Shown: positions 9,002 through 17,308 of the stretch, piece after piece | How the letters are laid out: each line of letters begins with the position of its first letter | How positions within the stretch are numbered: position 1 is the first letter of the stretch | Assembly: GCA_020639075.1 (NCBI GenBank) | Contig: JACKHI010000001.1 | Location: 2,232,001-2,296,000 of the forward strand | Source: Phycisphaerales bacterium | Lineage (GTDB): Bacteria > Planctomycetota > Phycisphaerae > UBA1845 > UTPLA1 | Direction: 5' to 3' | Length of the DNA: 64,000 nucleotides | Position numbers and translations under genes: made by a program | Notes under the pieces: model-generated | What the model was told of the DNA's origin: nothing | Seen by the model: the letters and a program-made list of their open reading frames with translations, nothing else | Databases searched by the model: none

Positions 9002-9589
9002 TCAGAATTCGCCGGCGACGGTTTCGAGCCTCGACTGACGCGTCAGGCGCTCGATGATGATGATGACATTCGGATTATCGCCCTGCACGCCGATGACGTC
9101 GCGAAAGACGTCGCCTTCCAGTCGCTGCGGTTGATAGACAGGTCGTTGATAGTCGACGAGCATCGGCGCTGCGGGGGTTCGCGTTTCGTGATGGGGCCAC
9201 TCTCTCTTGGGTTGATCGTTGTTCGCAACACTTCCGGAGAACCACTGCAAGGGCAGAGACGCAACGACGATCACGGCAGCAGCCGCCAGAAGGGCCGTCA
9301 TCAGACCGACTTTCACGCTGCGCGACCAGTGATGGGCGACCTGTGCGGCGGCGGCCGGTTGTCCGACAGGCGCGTGCGCAGCGTTGAAGTCGGCGTACAG
9401 CGCATCGGACGCCAGTGCATCGATGCGGCGATATTCCTGGAACAGTGCGACAAGCTCCGGCCTGTTCGACAGCAGCTCGTCGAGTTCGATCTGTTCTGCC
9501 GGCGTGATTTCGCCGTCCAGGGAACGAACGATCAGGCGTTCCGCCCGATCATCAACAGCGCTCGAATTGTCAGGGATTCGGTCCTTCAT
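9002..9589 (-). CDS. Putative membrane anti-sigma factor
   Basis: A 195-residue protein starting at the ATG at 9589, 14 bp after the sigma factor stop. The cytoplasmic N-terminus (DGEITPAEQIELDELLSNRPEL) resembles the helical sigma-binding region of planctomycete anti-sigma proteins. It has no CxxC or HxxxC zinc motif. One transmembrane segment lies at about 95-113, followed by a periplasmic C-terminus of about 80 residues. Position and topology suggest that it sequesters the ECF factor encoded just upstream until an envelope signal arrives. The signal is unknown; the secreted PDZ protein encoded next may take part. Confidence 0.75.
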   Translation of the reverse strand: MKDRIPDNSSAVDDRAERLIVRSLDGEITPAEQIELDELLSNRPELVALFQEYRRIDALASDALYADFNAAHAPVGQPAAAAQVAHHWSRSVKVGLMTALLAAAAVIVVASLPLQWFSGSVANNDQPKREWPHHETRTPAAPMLVDYQRPVYQPQRLEGDVFRDVIGVQGDNPNVIIIIERLTRQSRLETVAGEF

Positions 9590-9603
9590 CGCTTTGCTTT
9601 CGT

Positions 9604-10179
9604 TCAACGTCCTTCCGAGTTGCCAAGCGCTTCCCGCAGCAGGCGGCGCGCTCGCACGAGCCTTGTCTCCACTGTGTCGATGGGCAGCCCCATCGCTTCG
9701 CCGATCTCCGCGTAGCTCCATTCCTGGAGGTGCCTAAGGATGAACGGCTCTCGATAGTGATCCGGCAGGCCCCGAATCGCTCGCAGCATTCGCTGCTGCT
9801 CCTCCGACTGAGACGCGCGACGGGCCGGGTCAGATTCACAAGTTGCAGGATCGGCTCCGTTCAGGCCCACGGTCATGCCGCGTTCCCTGGCTTGCCGCCT
9901 GCCGGCATCGATCGCGGCGTTCTTCGCCAGACGATAGAGCCAGCCCCGCCATCGCTCCGGATCGGACAGCGTGGCGATCTGTTGCCATACGCCGGTCCAG
10001 ACGGATTGGGCAACGTCGTCCACGAGCCCGGGCCGCCCCGTCGTGGCGTACACGATCTGGCGCACCCAGCCGTCGTGTCGATGGACAAAAGCGTCCAACG
10101 CACTCCGCTCGCCGCGTTGGGCTGCGGCAATCAACTCGTGATCACCTTCGTGAATCCGGATCACAGTGCCTCCGTCCAT
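9604..10179 (-). CDS. ECF RNA polymerase sigma factor
   Basis: A 191-residue group IV sigma-70 factor. I start at the ATG at 10179; a TTG two codons upstream is also possible. Region 2 (about residues 10-80) includes DDVAQSVWTGVWQ and RWRGWLYRLAKNAAID. Region 4 includes LPDHYREPFILRHLQ and the helix-turn-helix SYAEIGEAMGLPIDTVETR. It should direct RNA polymerase to a small regulon, typically including its own operon. It is the first of three co-directional genes (sigma, membrane anti-sigma, secreted PDZ protein). No recognisable autoregulatory promoter was identified upstream. Confidence 0.93.
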   Translation of the reverse strand: MDGGTVIRIHEGDHELIAAAQRGERSALDAFVHRHDGWVRQIVYATTGRPGLVDDVAQSVWTGVWQQIATLSDPERWRGWLYRLAKNAAIDAGRRQARERGMTVGLNGADPATCESDPARRASQSEEQQRMLRAIRGLPDHYREPFILRHLQEWSYAEIGEAMGLPIDTVETRLVRARRLLREALGNSEGR

Positions 10180-10319
10180 GTCCAACAGAATAGACGACGC
10201 GGATTCGCGTCCCCTGTCAGAATAACGGGAAAACTCGCCGGCGGGTTCAGCTGAGGCTGCGATCCAGATCTATAACTGCAGACAAAAAAACAACTTACGA
10301 AACCACAGTGTGCGGACGC

Positions 10320-11279
10320 TCAGACGGGTTGTGATGTCGGACGAGTTTCGTAAGGGTAGCGCAGGATGGGCAGATAGGGCGAAACTTGTTTGTCGTAGAC
10401 GATGAGTCCCATCGTAACCACGACCCAGACGACGGCCGTCACCAGGAACGGCCGATCGCGGATCAGGACGTCCGTCGGCCCGGTCAGCTGACCGCGCGTG
10501 ATCACGAGTGCGTAGCGAAAGATCGCGAAGCACACGAGCGGCGTGGTGAATATGAGCGTGCGTGGCGTCGGATTGGAGCCATCGAGCGTGTAGAGCAGGA
10601 AAAAAGTCACCGCCATGGCGCCGGAGACGGCGAGAAACAGCGAGAGAATTTCCGGCGTATAGGACGCCAGCGTTGCTCGGTGCTTTGACGCCTTGCCGCC
10701 GGCCTCCATCACCGCCAATTCGCAGCGACGTTTTCCGAAGCCGAGGAACAGGCAGAGGGTAAACGTGCAGACGATCAGCCACGCTGACACGGGGACCTCG
10801 ATCGCTTGCGCGCCGCCGAGTGCCCGCAGAACGAAACCGATCGCGATGATAATCACGTCGAGCACCACCATTCGCTTACCGGCGAGCGAATAGAAGAGAT
10901 TCAGGATGAGATAGCTGACGGCCGTCAGGGCGAATCCGCGCGGCAGTTGCAGGGCTGCGAACGAGCCGACGCACGCCAGCCCGATCGAGATGATACCCGC
11001 GAGCAAGGGAGAAACGGCGCCGCTCGCCACGGGACGGAACTTCTTCGTCGGATGCAGCGCGTCCTCGCGATAGTCCATCAAATCGTTGAACGCGTAAACC
11101 GAACTCGAGAGCATGCAGAAGATGCCGAGCGCCTCGAGCGCCGCGCAGAGGGCGTCGAACGCGTTGGGCGACGACGGGCGCACGCCGAAAACGAGTGCCG
11201 CAAGAACGAAGACGTTCTTCACCCATTGTGCGGGCCTGAGCAGACGGATCGACGCGAGGAGCGTTCGCAAGCGGGACAT
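10320..11279 (-). CDS. UbiA-family decaprenyl-phosphate phosphoribosyltransferase-like protein
   Basis: A 319-residue UbiA-superfamily integral membrane enzyme with about nine hydrophobic helices. The first Asp-rich motif reads NDLMDYREDALHPTKKFRP (from about residue 65). This variant, with HPTKKFRP, is the hallmark of the phosphoribosyl-decaprenyl-phosphate synthases that transfer 5-phosphoribose to a polyprenyl phosphate, the first step towards polyprenyl-phosphoryl-arabinose. Other UbiA enzymes make quinones, haems or chlorophylls, but their motifs differ. A GGAGG sequence touches the ATG directly, closer than usual. No arabinose epimerase genes are adjacent, so the final product is uncertain. 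Confidence 0.82.
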   Translation of the reverse strand: MSRLRTLLASIRLLRPAQWVKNVFVLAALVFGVRPSSPNAFDALCAALEALGIFCMLSSSVYAFNDLMDYREDALHPTKKFRPVASGAVSPLLAGIISIGLACVGSFAALQLPRGFALTAVSYLILNLFYSLAGKRMVVLDVIIIAIGFVLRALGGAQAIEVPVSAWLIVCTFTLCLFLGFGKRRCELAVMEAGGKASKHRATLASYTPEILSLFLAVSGAMAVTFFLLYTLDGSNPTPRTLIFTTPLVCFAIFRYALVITRGQLTGPTDVLIRDRPFLVTAVVWVVVTMGLIVYDKQVSPYLPILRYPYETRPTSQPV

Positions 11280-11318
11280 CCTCCATGACGGATCGTGAGG
11301 CGACTAGCCTACACGGCG

Positions 11319-11921
11319 TTACTCGGGGGTCAAATCGTAGTCATCCGGGCCGTCCCCGAGCGACGGTTCGCGTACGTTCGGCTGAAAACTCGCTTCGCTC
11401 ACTTCGCCGACGCCGCCGGACACGCCGTCGGTTCCACGGAGCTTTCGGCCGTGATGAACGGGTGACACGGCTCGTCCGGGCCGGGCCTTGGCGGGCTTGA
11501 GTTCGTCCTGTTGAAGATGCCGATCGAGAAGGAGACCGATTCGATAGCGCCCGGCATCGATTCTGGCGACGTTCTTCACGACGCCGCCCACATGAACCGG
11601 CTGATGCGATATGGTGCGATAGGAGACAAAGCACCTCGATCCGACGGTCACGCGTCGATCGCAGATGAGCGCGACGCCTTCTCGTGATACATCGACCAGC
11701 GGACAATCCGCGTGATCGAGTCGTCCGCTCGCGTCATGCGATGAGAAACACACGAGGACGTTGTCCACATGGCGACGCGTGTCGTGTCGTTTGCCGCGAA
11801 TAGGCCGCGCGCCGCCCGATTCAGCGGTGGGCCGGGACTCGTGGAGGATTGGAATGCTCGACGTCGATTCCTCGCAAAGCGGGATCGAATCCTCATTCGA
11901 AGTGTCTCGGAATTCCGACAT
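11319..11921 (-). CDS. PilZ-domain protein
   Basis: A 200-residue soluble protein from the ATG at 11921; upstream codons to 12023 are Arg/Ser-rich and unlikely to be translated. The PilZ c-di-GMP signature can be read as RxxxR (RHDTRR, residues about 45-50) and DVSREGVAL (about 77-85), followed by beta-rich sequence with GLLLDR. Family members bind c-di-GMP and pass the signal to motility, secretion or exopolysaccharide systems. The roughly 45-residue N-terminus and the C-terminus from about 140 look disordered. Its target is not indicated by neighbours; the flagellar cluster is 34 kb away. Confidence 0.75.
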   Translation of the reverse strand: MSEFRDTSNEDSIPLCEESTSSIPILHESRPTAESGGARPIRGKRHDTRRHVDNVLVCFSSHDASGRLDHADCPLVDVSREGVALICDRRVTVGSRCFVSYRTISHQPVHVGGVVKNVARIDAGRYRIGLLLDRHLQQDELKPAKARPGRAVSPVHHGRKLRGTDGVSGGVGEVSEASFQPNVREPSLGDGPDDYDLTPE

Positions 11922-12215
11922 CGGCGCGCCCGGGTGCGATCGGCGTCGCCACGACGCGCGGCGACCTTCCGTATGGGCGCATCGGCTCGCCCGGCGCTGG
12001 GGTTTTGCGCCGATCGGCGACACGGGCTCCGATCGCCCACGGGCCGCTTGCTCTGTGTATTACCGGCCGGTCGCGGGAATCGGGCCATTGAGGAATCCCG
12101 AAACGCGTGCAACCATCAATTGGCAATGCCCGAAAAAAAAAGGTCGTGTCTTAAGCGCGACGAGCCCTGAACACATTTCCTTGATGCCGGCCGCAGTGGC
12201 CGATGGGCAGGACCC

Positions 12216-12758
12216 ATGACCTATGGCCTCGAACCTCTGGATGACCGCGATCTGCGCGATTCACTCCGGTCGGGGATGAGTTTTCCGGCGGCGTTGGAAG
12301 ACCTTCGCCGTCGGCTGGTCAGATATGCGGTCAAGCTCGTCTGGAACCGAGCGGACGCGGAGGAAATCGTGCAGGACGCCTTTCAAATCGCTGTCACGAA
12401 GAAAATCGCCATTCGCGACGATCAGTTCGACGCGTGGATGTTTCGGACGGCAGGCAACCTCTGTCTGAACCATCGCCGGAAGCACCGGCCGGAGTCGCTG
12501 GGCGACTGGATTGCTGCATCGGAAGCGCGGACGCCGATTGAGTCAGCGATGGAAGTCGAGCGGCTCGAACGTCTGCGCGTCTGCATATCGGAACTGCCGC
12601 CGCAACAGCGAATCGCCCTGACGCTCCGGTGGATCGAGCAATTCGACTATCGCGACGTCGCAAAGATCATGGAGTTAACGGAGTCGGCGGCGAGAGCACA
12701 TGTTCACCAGGCCCGCCGGCATCTCGCCGACGCCATGGGGAGTCATGACGATGCGTGA
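12216..12758 (+). CDS. ECF RNA polymerase sigma factor
   Basis: A 180-residue group IV sigma-70 factor. Region 2 includes NRADAEEIVQDAFQ and DAWMFRTAGNLCLNHRR; region 4 includes LPPQQRIALTLRWIE and FDYRDVAKIMELTESAARAHVHQARR. The last seven or so bases overlap the start of the downstream zinc-finger anti-sigma gene, so the two are translationally coupled. Together with the following secretin-N-domain protein they form a three-gene plus-strand unit. The upstream 294 bp, shared with the divergent PilZ gene, should hold the promoter; no clear boxes were found. Confidence 0.93.
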   Translation: MTYGLEPLDDRDLRDSLRSGMSFPAALEDLRRRLVRYAVKLVWNRADAEEIVQDAFQIAVTKKIAIRDDQFDAWMFRTAGNLCLNHRRKHRPESLGDWIAASEARTPIESAMEVERLERLRVCISELPPQQRIALTLRWIEQFDYRDVAKIMELTESAARAHVHQARRHLADAMGSHDDA

Positions 12759-13305
12759 TTGCGACTTCATTCACGACAGTATCGACGATTGGATCGAAGG
12801 CTTGCTCGAGAACTCCGCGCAGGTTCGCTTCGACGAGCACCTCGCTATCTGTCATCGATGCGCGGCATTCGCGGAAGCGGAACGTCAGATTACGCACGAT
12901 CTGGCGGCGTTAAGCGGCATCGCCAGTCGGATTGCGCACGAAGGCGAGACTCGAGTGCCGACGAAGGGCCATACGTGGACGATTCGGCGCATCGCAGCCG
13001 CGATTACGTTGTTTGTCGTCGGCGGGACTTCGGCGGTGGTCATGATGCGGCAGGCGATCAGGTCCGGCAGTTCGACAGCACCGGTCGTTTCCCGCGTCGC
13101 ACCGGCCGAGCCGTCGGCCCCGACGACTTCATTCACCCTGCCGGAAGGCGACACGCGGCTTTCGGTTCGGGTCGACTCTGACAATCCGCGGGTCCACATG
13201 TACTGGATTTACGAAACCGTGTCGGCGCCGGACGCATCGGCGGACCACGAAGCGCCGGGCGATACAGGCCCCGGGGGCGCCGCGCCCGACACGAACAGGT
13301 CATAG
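12751..13305 (+). CDS. Zinc-finger anti-sigma factor with one transmembrane helix
   Basis: A 184-residue protein. I choose the ATG at 12751 because GGGGAG lies eight bases upstream; the ATG at 12745 is too close to it. The N-terminus (MRDCDFIHDSIDDWIEG) and the HLAICHRCAAF motif give the H-x3-C-x2-C zinc site of anti-sigma ZAS domains. A transmembrane segment follows at about residues 78-100, then a periplasmic domain of about 80 residues rich in Pro, Ala and Asp. The start overlaps the sigma gene's stop, strongly indicating that it regulates that sigma factor. Confidence 0.85.
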   Translation: MRDCDFIHDSIDDWIEGLLENSAQVRFDEHLAICHRCAAFAEAERQITHDLAALSGIASRIAHEGETRVPTKGHTWTIRRIAAAITLFVVGGTSAVVMMRQAIRSGSSTAPVVSRVAPAEPSAPTTSFTLPEGDTRLSVRVDSDNPRVHMYWIYETVSAPDASADHEAPGDTGPGGAAPDTNRS

Positions 13306-13350
13306 TCCTCCGCATACGGAGCAGACTCAACAACCATGGAGGTTTGAAAA

Positions 13351-14340
13351 ATGTGTAAGCGTCTAATGGCAACATTCTGTATCGTCGCAATCGCTTCGGC
13401 AGCGTCGGCCCAAACGCGTGCGGGATTTCAACCTGAAGGGCGCGGGCGTTCCGGACCGGAACGTGGCGGACGGGCTCCGGCTGAAACGAACCGGCCCGCG
13501 GATTCCATGATCCGCGCCTACGCACTGCAGCACGTCAAGGCGGACGAGGCGGCCCGTACCATCGTCCAGTTGATGGGGATCGACGTCGTCCCGGATTCCC
13601 GTACGAACACGCTGATCATCTCGGCAACTGAAGTCCAGGCGGAAGAAGTGGCGAAGATCATCAGCAAGATCGACATACCGCGCGATGATTCGCTGGACCG
13701 AAGCACACTGACGACGGTCTCAATTCACAATCGCGAAGTTCACGATGTCGCCGCGCAGGTATCCGAGATGTTTCGGCGCGACCTGGTCGTCTCGGCGGAT
13801 GAGCGAAGCCGCCAGATTCTGCTTCGCGGCGACGCAGAGATGATCGAATCGGCGCTCCGCGTCATCTCCTCAATCGACACGGCGATGCCGACGGCGACTG
13901 TGGAGTTCGCGTATTTTCAAGTCGGTTCGACGGACACGGATTTCTCGATGGAGACGCCCAAGGATCTTCTGCCGATCGCGCAGCAGATCGAGCGATTCGG
14001 CCGACCCAGGCTTGTCGGACGCATGATGACCGCAGCTGTCGAGGGTCAGGTCTTCTCACTGAAAGGCCAGATTGCAGAGCGTACGTTCGTGAATCTGACG
14101 GGACGGCTGATTGCGGCGCCGGTTGACGGCGCAGTCAAGCTCGAACTCACATCGGATTTGTCGATGCGCCGAATGACGACCGACGATGATCAACAAAAGG
14201 TCGAAGTCCCGAGATTCTCATTGTCCACGACCGTTATGACGAAGCGGGGAGACTACATCGTCCTCGGCAGCGCCCCGCTCGGTTGGGCGCCCGGCGAATC
14301 GGTTGTGCTGGTCGTGCAGGTCAACAACTCGACCAAGTAA
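13351..14340 (+). CDS. Secreted protein with secretin N-type (NolW-like) domains
   Basis: A 329-residue exported protein. GGAGG lies eight bases upstream of the ATG, and the signal peptide ends near ASAASAQ. After a low-complexity Gly/Arg/Pro linker, residues about 52-108 and 118-180 resemble tandem secretin N1-type domains (AYALQHVKADEAARTIVQL, then ISATEVQAEEVAKIISKID). The C-terminal half (180-329) is beta-rich and ends in GDYIVLGSAPLGWAPGESVVLVVQV, reminiscent of part of a secretin core, but it is far shorter than a pore-forming secretin. No other type II or IV pilus secretion genes are nearby. It is the third gene of the ECF / anti-sigma unit, so it may be its periplasmic effector or sensor. 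Confidence 0.75.
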   Translation: MCKRLMATFCIVAIASAASAQTRAGFQPEGRGRSGPERGGRAPAETNRPADSMIRAYALQHVKADEAARTIVQLMGIDVVPDSRTNTLIISATEVQAEEVAKIISKIDIPRDDSLDRSTLTTVSIHNREVHDVAAQVSEMFRRDLVVSADERSRQILLRGDAEMIESALRVISSIDTAMPTATVEFAYFQVGSTDTDFSMETPKDLLPIAQQIERFGRPRLVGRMMTAAVEGQVFSLKGQIAERTFVNLTGRLIAAPVDGAVKLELTSDLSMRRMTTDDDQQKVEVPRFSLSTTVMTKRGDYIVLGSAPLGWAPGESVVLVVQVNNSTK

Positions 14341-14373
14341 TCCGTTACCTCGTCTATTGCCCCACCCACTTCG

Positions 14374-14406
14374 ATCCCCCGTCGGCGCGGCCCGCCGCCG
14401 GGGGAT
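14374..14406 (+). terminator. Stem-loop after the secretin-domain gene
   Basis: ATCCCCC and GGGGGAT form outer arms and CGGCG/CGCCG an inner stem, 34 bp after the stop of the plus-strand gene. Only TTT follows, so it is a weak Rho-independent terminator at best. Confidence 0.5.
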
Positions 14407-14423
14407 TTGACTGCGCATGAAAA

Positions 14424-14454
14424 ACGGGCAATCCGGTTACCGGAATCTGCCCGT
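14424..14454 (-). terminator. Rho-independent terminator of the HYR/small-gene unit
   Basis: ACGGGCA and TGCCCGT pair outside a second perfect stem TCCGG/CCGGA with a three-base loop. On the minus strand the stem is followed by TTTTTC. It lies about 80 bp after the stop of the 61-codon gene at 14535 and marks the end of that transcript. Confidence 0.8.
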
Positions 14455-14534
14455 GAGCGCGCGATCTAACCGCAGTTCGAAGGGTGTGTCCAGCGAGCCG
14501 CCATACGGCCCGCACAAACGCCGGTCAGGCAACG

Positions 14535-14720
14535 TTACATGCCGTTGACGACGCCGAGCGCTGTCGACCCGAGGAACGAGCGGACAGGGATGAGAAACAC
14601 GTCCCACCAGAGGATGCTGCCGGCCAGCGCCGCGCCGGTCGTAAACGGGTCGCACCCGACGACGAACGGCGTCAGCATCGCAAGTGACGTGGTGTAAAAT
14701 AGTGCCTTTGTCTTTTTCAT
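14535..14720 (-). CDS. Small lipoprotein-like peptide, 61 residues
   Basis: Starts at an ATG with AGGAAGG nine bases upstream. The N-terminus MKKTKALFYTTSLAMLTPFVVGC is a classical signal sequence with a plausible lipobox ending at Cys23. The mature part would be only about 38 residues and mostly hydrophobic (AGSILWWDVFLIPVRSFLG). It lies 137 bp after another tiny gene and before a strong terminator, downstream of the HYR surface protein on the same strand. I do not recognise the family. Confidence 0.7.
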   Translation of the reverse strand: MKKTKALFYTTSLAMLTPFVVGCDPFTTGAALAGSILWWDVFLIPVRSFLGSTALGVVNGM

Positions 14721-14857
14721 CGAAGCAACCTTCCTATAAGCAGCGGGAGCGCAACGGCTACCTGCGTGCCTTCCGATTCTAATCCCCTCGACGCGCCGAC
14801 GCGATCTCCGCCAACATCGACGAATCCCGCGTTCCGCGACGCGCTACCTGAACGCGA

Positions 14858-15004
14858 TCAGAAGCCGACGATATTCGTCTGGATGCCGATCAGTCCGAAC
14901 AGGAAGTTGAACACTTCCGCGTAGCCGTTCAACACCTGCAGGAAGAATCCTGACGGAAAGATCGTGAAGAACACCTCGACCAGTTGTCTCAAAAACGGTT
15001 CCAT
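14858..15004 (-). CDS. Very small hydrophobic peptide, 48 residues
   Basis: Found by reading the sequence directly because it is very short. ATG at 15004 with AAGGGTG about five bases upstream, stop TGA at 14858. The peptide begins MEPFLRQLVEVFFTIFPSG and is strongly hydrophobic and aromatic with few charges, compatible with a membrane-inserted or amphipathic helix. It lies between the HYR protein (81 bp upstream) and the 61-residue lipoprotein-like gene. Function unknown; a small toxin-like, export-related or structural peptide are all possible. Confidence 0.6.
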   Translation of the reverse strand: MEPFLRQLVEVFFTIFPSGFFLQVLNGYAEVFNFLFGLIGIQTNIVGF

Positions 15005-15085
15005 CTTTTCACCCTTCTTTTGGCACGGGCGGTCTCCGAATCGTCCTTCGGCCCCCCATCCCGTCGGTTGACACTCTTACATATT

Positions 15086-17308
15086 TTATCGTCGCCGACG
15101 CCGGACGTTTCGCCGCAGCGCCAGGAATCCGCACAGCACCATTGAGACCGTGATCGGGCACGTCGCACCGCACACGGGCGAATGGAACAACAGGCTGAAC
15201 AAGAGGTTGAGCGACTGGTTATTCGCATCGCAGCCGGTCGGGGCGGGCTGGGGCGCCGGGCTCAGACAATTCGCATTGTCCAGGAAGACGTCCACTGTGC
15301 AGCTGGCGGAGTTCCCGGCGCCGTCCGTCGCCGTGACCGTCACCATGTTCGATCCCGAATTTAACTGCGTTTCCGCTGTGAGGCTCAGCGACAGCGTGAT
15401 CTGATCCAGCGGCGTGCAGTTGTCCGACAGTTCGAACTGACCGGCGAAATCCTCGCTGGTCGGCACGGGAACAACGCCTTCGCAATTCTCGTCCGGCATG
15501 ATTGTGATTCGTGTCGGGCACGTGATCGTCGGCGGCGTGTCGTCCACTACCGTGACGTTGACATCGCAGCTCGCCGTGTTTCCGGCTTCATCGGCGACGG
15601 TCAATGTGACGACCGTCGTCCCCAGCCCGATTCGCGTGCCGGCCGCGGGATCCTGAGTGACAACCAGTGCCGCCTCGGACGTGCAGTTGTCCGAAACCGT
15701 CGGAGTCAGTACGGGGACGTCGGCCCCGCAGTTGGCGTCGGCGCTGAGCGTCACGGCCGCCGGGCATTGAATCGTCGGCGGGACCTTATCGACCGGCGTG
15801 ATGATGACCGTACACGTGCCGAGCACGATGCATTCGTCGCCCACGGCCTCCAGCGCCGGCTCAGGATTGAAGTTGAAACATCGCTCAATCGTTATCACGA
15901 CAGTCGTTTCTTCTGTGATGATCGTTCCGGCGACAGGCACCTGCGTGATGCGGATCTCACCGCAGCGGCTGCCTCGGAACTGCTCTTCGCCGATTTGACA
16001 ACAATCGGGGGCAACCACGTCGTCCGTCAAATCAGGAATGACAGCCTGGCAGTTCTCGTCAACATCGACGGTCTGCGGAGAGTCCGGGCAGAGAATGTAC
16101 GGAATGAGCGGCACGAAGAACGTGCAGGAGTCAGATCCCTTTCCGCCGCTGAGTTCGACTCTAACGTAAAGCGTGTTGTCATTCGTGACTTCGACGATCG
16201 ATCCGGGCTCGGGGAACTGCAGGAGCTCGTATTCTGTTCCGTCACAGGCCTGAACAAGATCCGGGTCCCGAAGATCGGGCACAGTAACCATGCAGTTGGC
16301 GTCGATCTGCAGAGGATCGAGCTCGGGCTCTTCCGGGCAATTGAGCGTCGGCGGCGGGCCCTCGACCGTGATCGTCAGCGAGCAACTCAGTTCAGTGATT
16401 TCCGTGCAGTCGTCCACGCCCAGGCACTGCTCGACAATCAATCGCACCTCGTTGTCGCCGACCGGTAGCGGCGAATCCGCGGGCGGTTCACTCCGACAGC
16501 TGTAAATAATGCCGAGTCGGCCTTCAAGCTGGCACTCCGGCAGGTAAAGGTCACACAGATCAGCGGGCATCGAAGTCGTGCACTCGCCAAATCCAGTGAA
16601 GAGCGTGAAATCCCCGGGGCATTCTGTATAAGGAAGAACCGGCACACTCACACTGCACGACGACTTTGATCCGTCGATGAACACATCAATGGTCAGGAAG
16701 CCGCCCAGGCTGAACTCCGTCGTGCCGGCCGGCGGCGACTGGAGAACCGTATAGCTGCCTTCGACGCATGCGGACACTTCGAAATTGTCCGTTACGTCAG
16801 GAACCGTCACGAGACAATCTGATCCAAGCTGAATCGGGTCAGCGACCACCTCGGTACAAACAAGCTCCGGATCGGGCGCATTGACTGTGAAGGTAACGGT
16901 GCAATCCCCGTCCGCCGAGAAGCAGACAGCACCATCACAGGGATCATTGCCCAACGGAGTATTGTCATTGGAATTCTGGTTGCCGAGCCCCAAGGGGTTG
17001 GTGCAAATCGTGGCCGACAAGTGAATCGAATGATCGCCAAGGCCGACGACAGTTCCCGGCGCCGGCGATTGATGGACCGTGTAACAATCACTTCCCGGGT
17101 TGCATAGGTTGACGACGACCTGATCGCGAAGATCGGGAATCATCGCCTCACAGTTTTCGGCAAACACCGACATCTGAGATGTCGGGCAGATTTCGATTGC
17201 GTCACACATGCCGCCCCGAGGTGCGCCTTCGCCCATACCGGTCAGCACCCCGGCCGATCCAATGATCGCCATCAACCCCAAGATCCCGATGCGTGTTGAA
17301 TACTGCAT
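15086..17308 (-). CDS. Large Cys-rich surface protein with seven HYR-like repeats
   Basis: A 740-residue secreted protein starting at the ATG at 17308, nine to ten bases after GAGGAGAG; an upstream ATG at 17335 is less likely. A signal peptide covers about residues 1-28. The body has seven diverged repeats of about 80-105 residues, each opening with a CP motif and an ENC/DANC element before VPDL or IPDL. The last two match the HYR domain best (DKVPPTIQCPAAVTLSADA; DDTPPTITCPTRITIMPDE; TVTATDGAGNSASC). The C-terminus has a hydrophobic segment and an Arg-rich tail, like a sorting or anchoring signal. HYR domains are Ig-like and linked to adhesion. Two very small genes follow on the same strand. 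Confidence 0.85.
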   Translation of the reverse strand: MQYSTRIGILGLMAIIGSAGVLTGMGEGAPRGGMCDAIEICPTSQMSVFAENCEAMIPDLRDQVVVNLCNPGSDCYTVHQSPAPGTVVGLGDHSIHLSATICTNPLGLGNQNSNDNTPLGNDPCDGAVCFSADGDCTVTFTVNAPDPELVCTEVVADPIQLGSDCLVTVPDVTDNFEVSACVEGSYTVLQSPPAGTTEFSLGGFLTIDVFIDGSKSSCSVSVPVLPYTECPGDFTLFTGFGECTTSMPADLCDLYLPECQLEGRLGIIYSCRSEPPADSPLPVGDNEVRLIVEQCLGVDDCTEITELSCSLTITVEGPPPTLNCPEEPELDPLQIDANCMVTVPDLRDPDLVQACDGTEYELLQFPEPGSIVEVTNDNTLYVRVELSGGKGSDSCTFFVPLIPYILCPDSPQTVDVDENCQAVIPDLTDDVVAPDCCQIGEEQFRGSRCGEIRITQVPVAGTIITEETTVVITIERCFNFNPEPALEAVGDECIVLGTCTVIITPVDKVPPTIQCPAAVTLSADANCGADVPVLTPTVSDNCTSEAALVVTQDPAAGTRIGLGTTVVTLTVADEAGNTASCDVNVTVVDDTPPTITCPTRITIMPDENCEGVVPVPTSEDFAGQFELSDNCTPLDQITLSLSLTAETQLNSGSNMVTVTATDGAGNSASCTVDVFLDNANCLSPAPQPAPTGCDANNQSLNLLFSLLFHSPVCGATCPITVSMVLCGFLALRRNVRRRRR

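Noticed and set aside
13351..14340. Full type II secretion or pilus secretin
   Set aside because: Too short for a pore-forming secretin, and no pilus or secretion genes are adjacent; called only as N-type domains.
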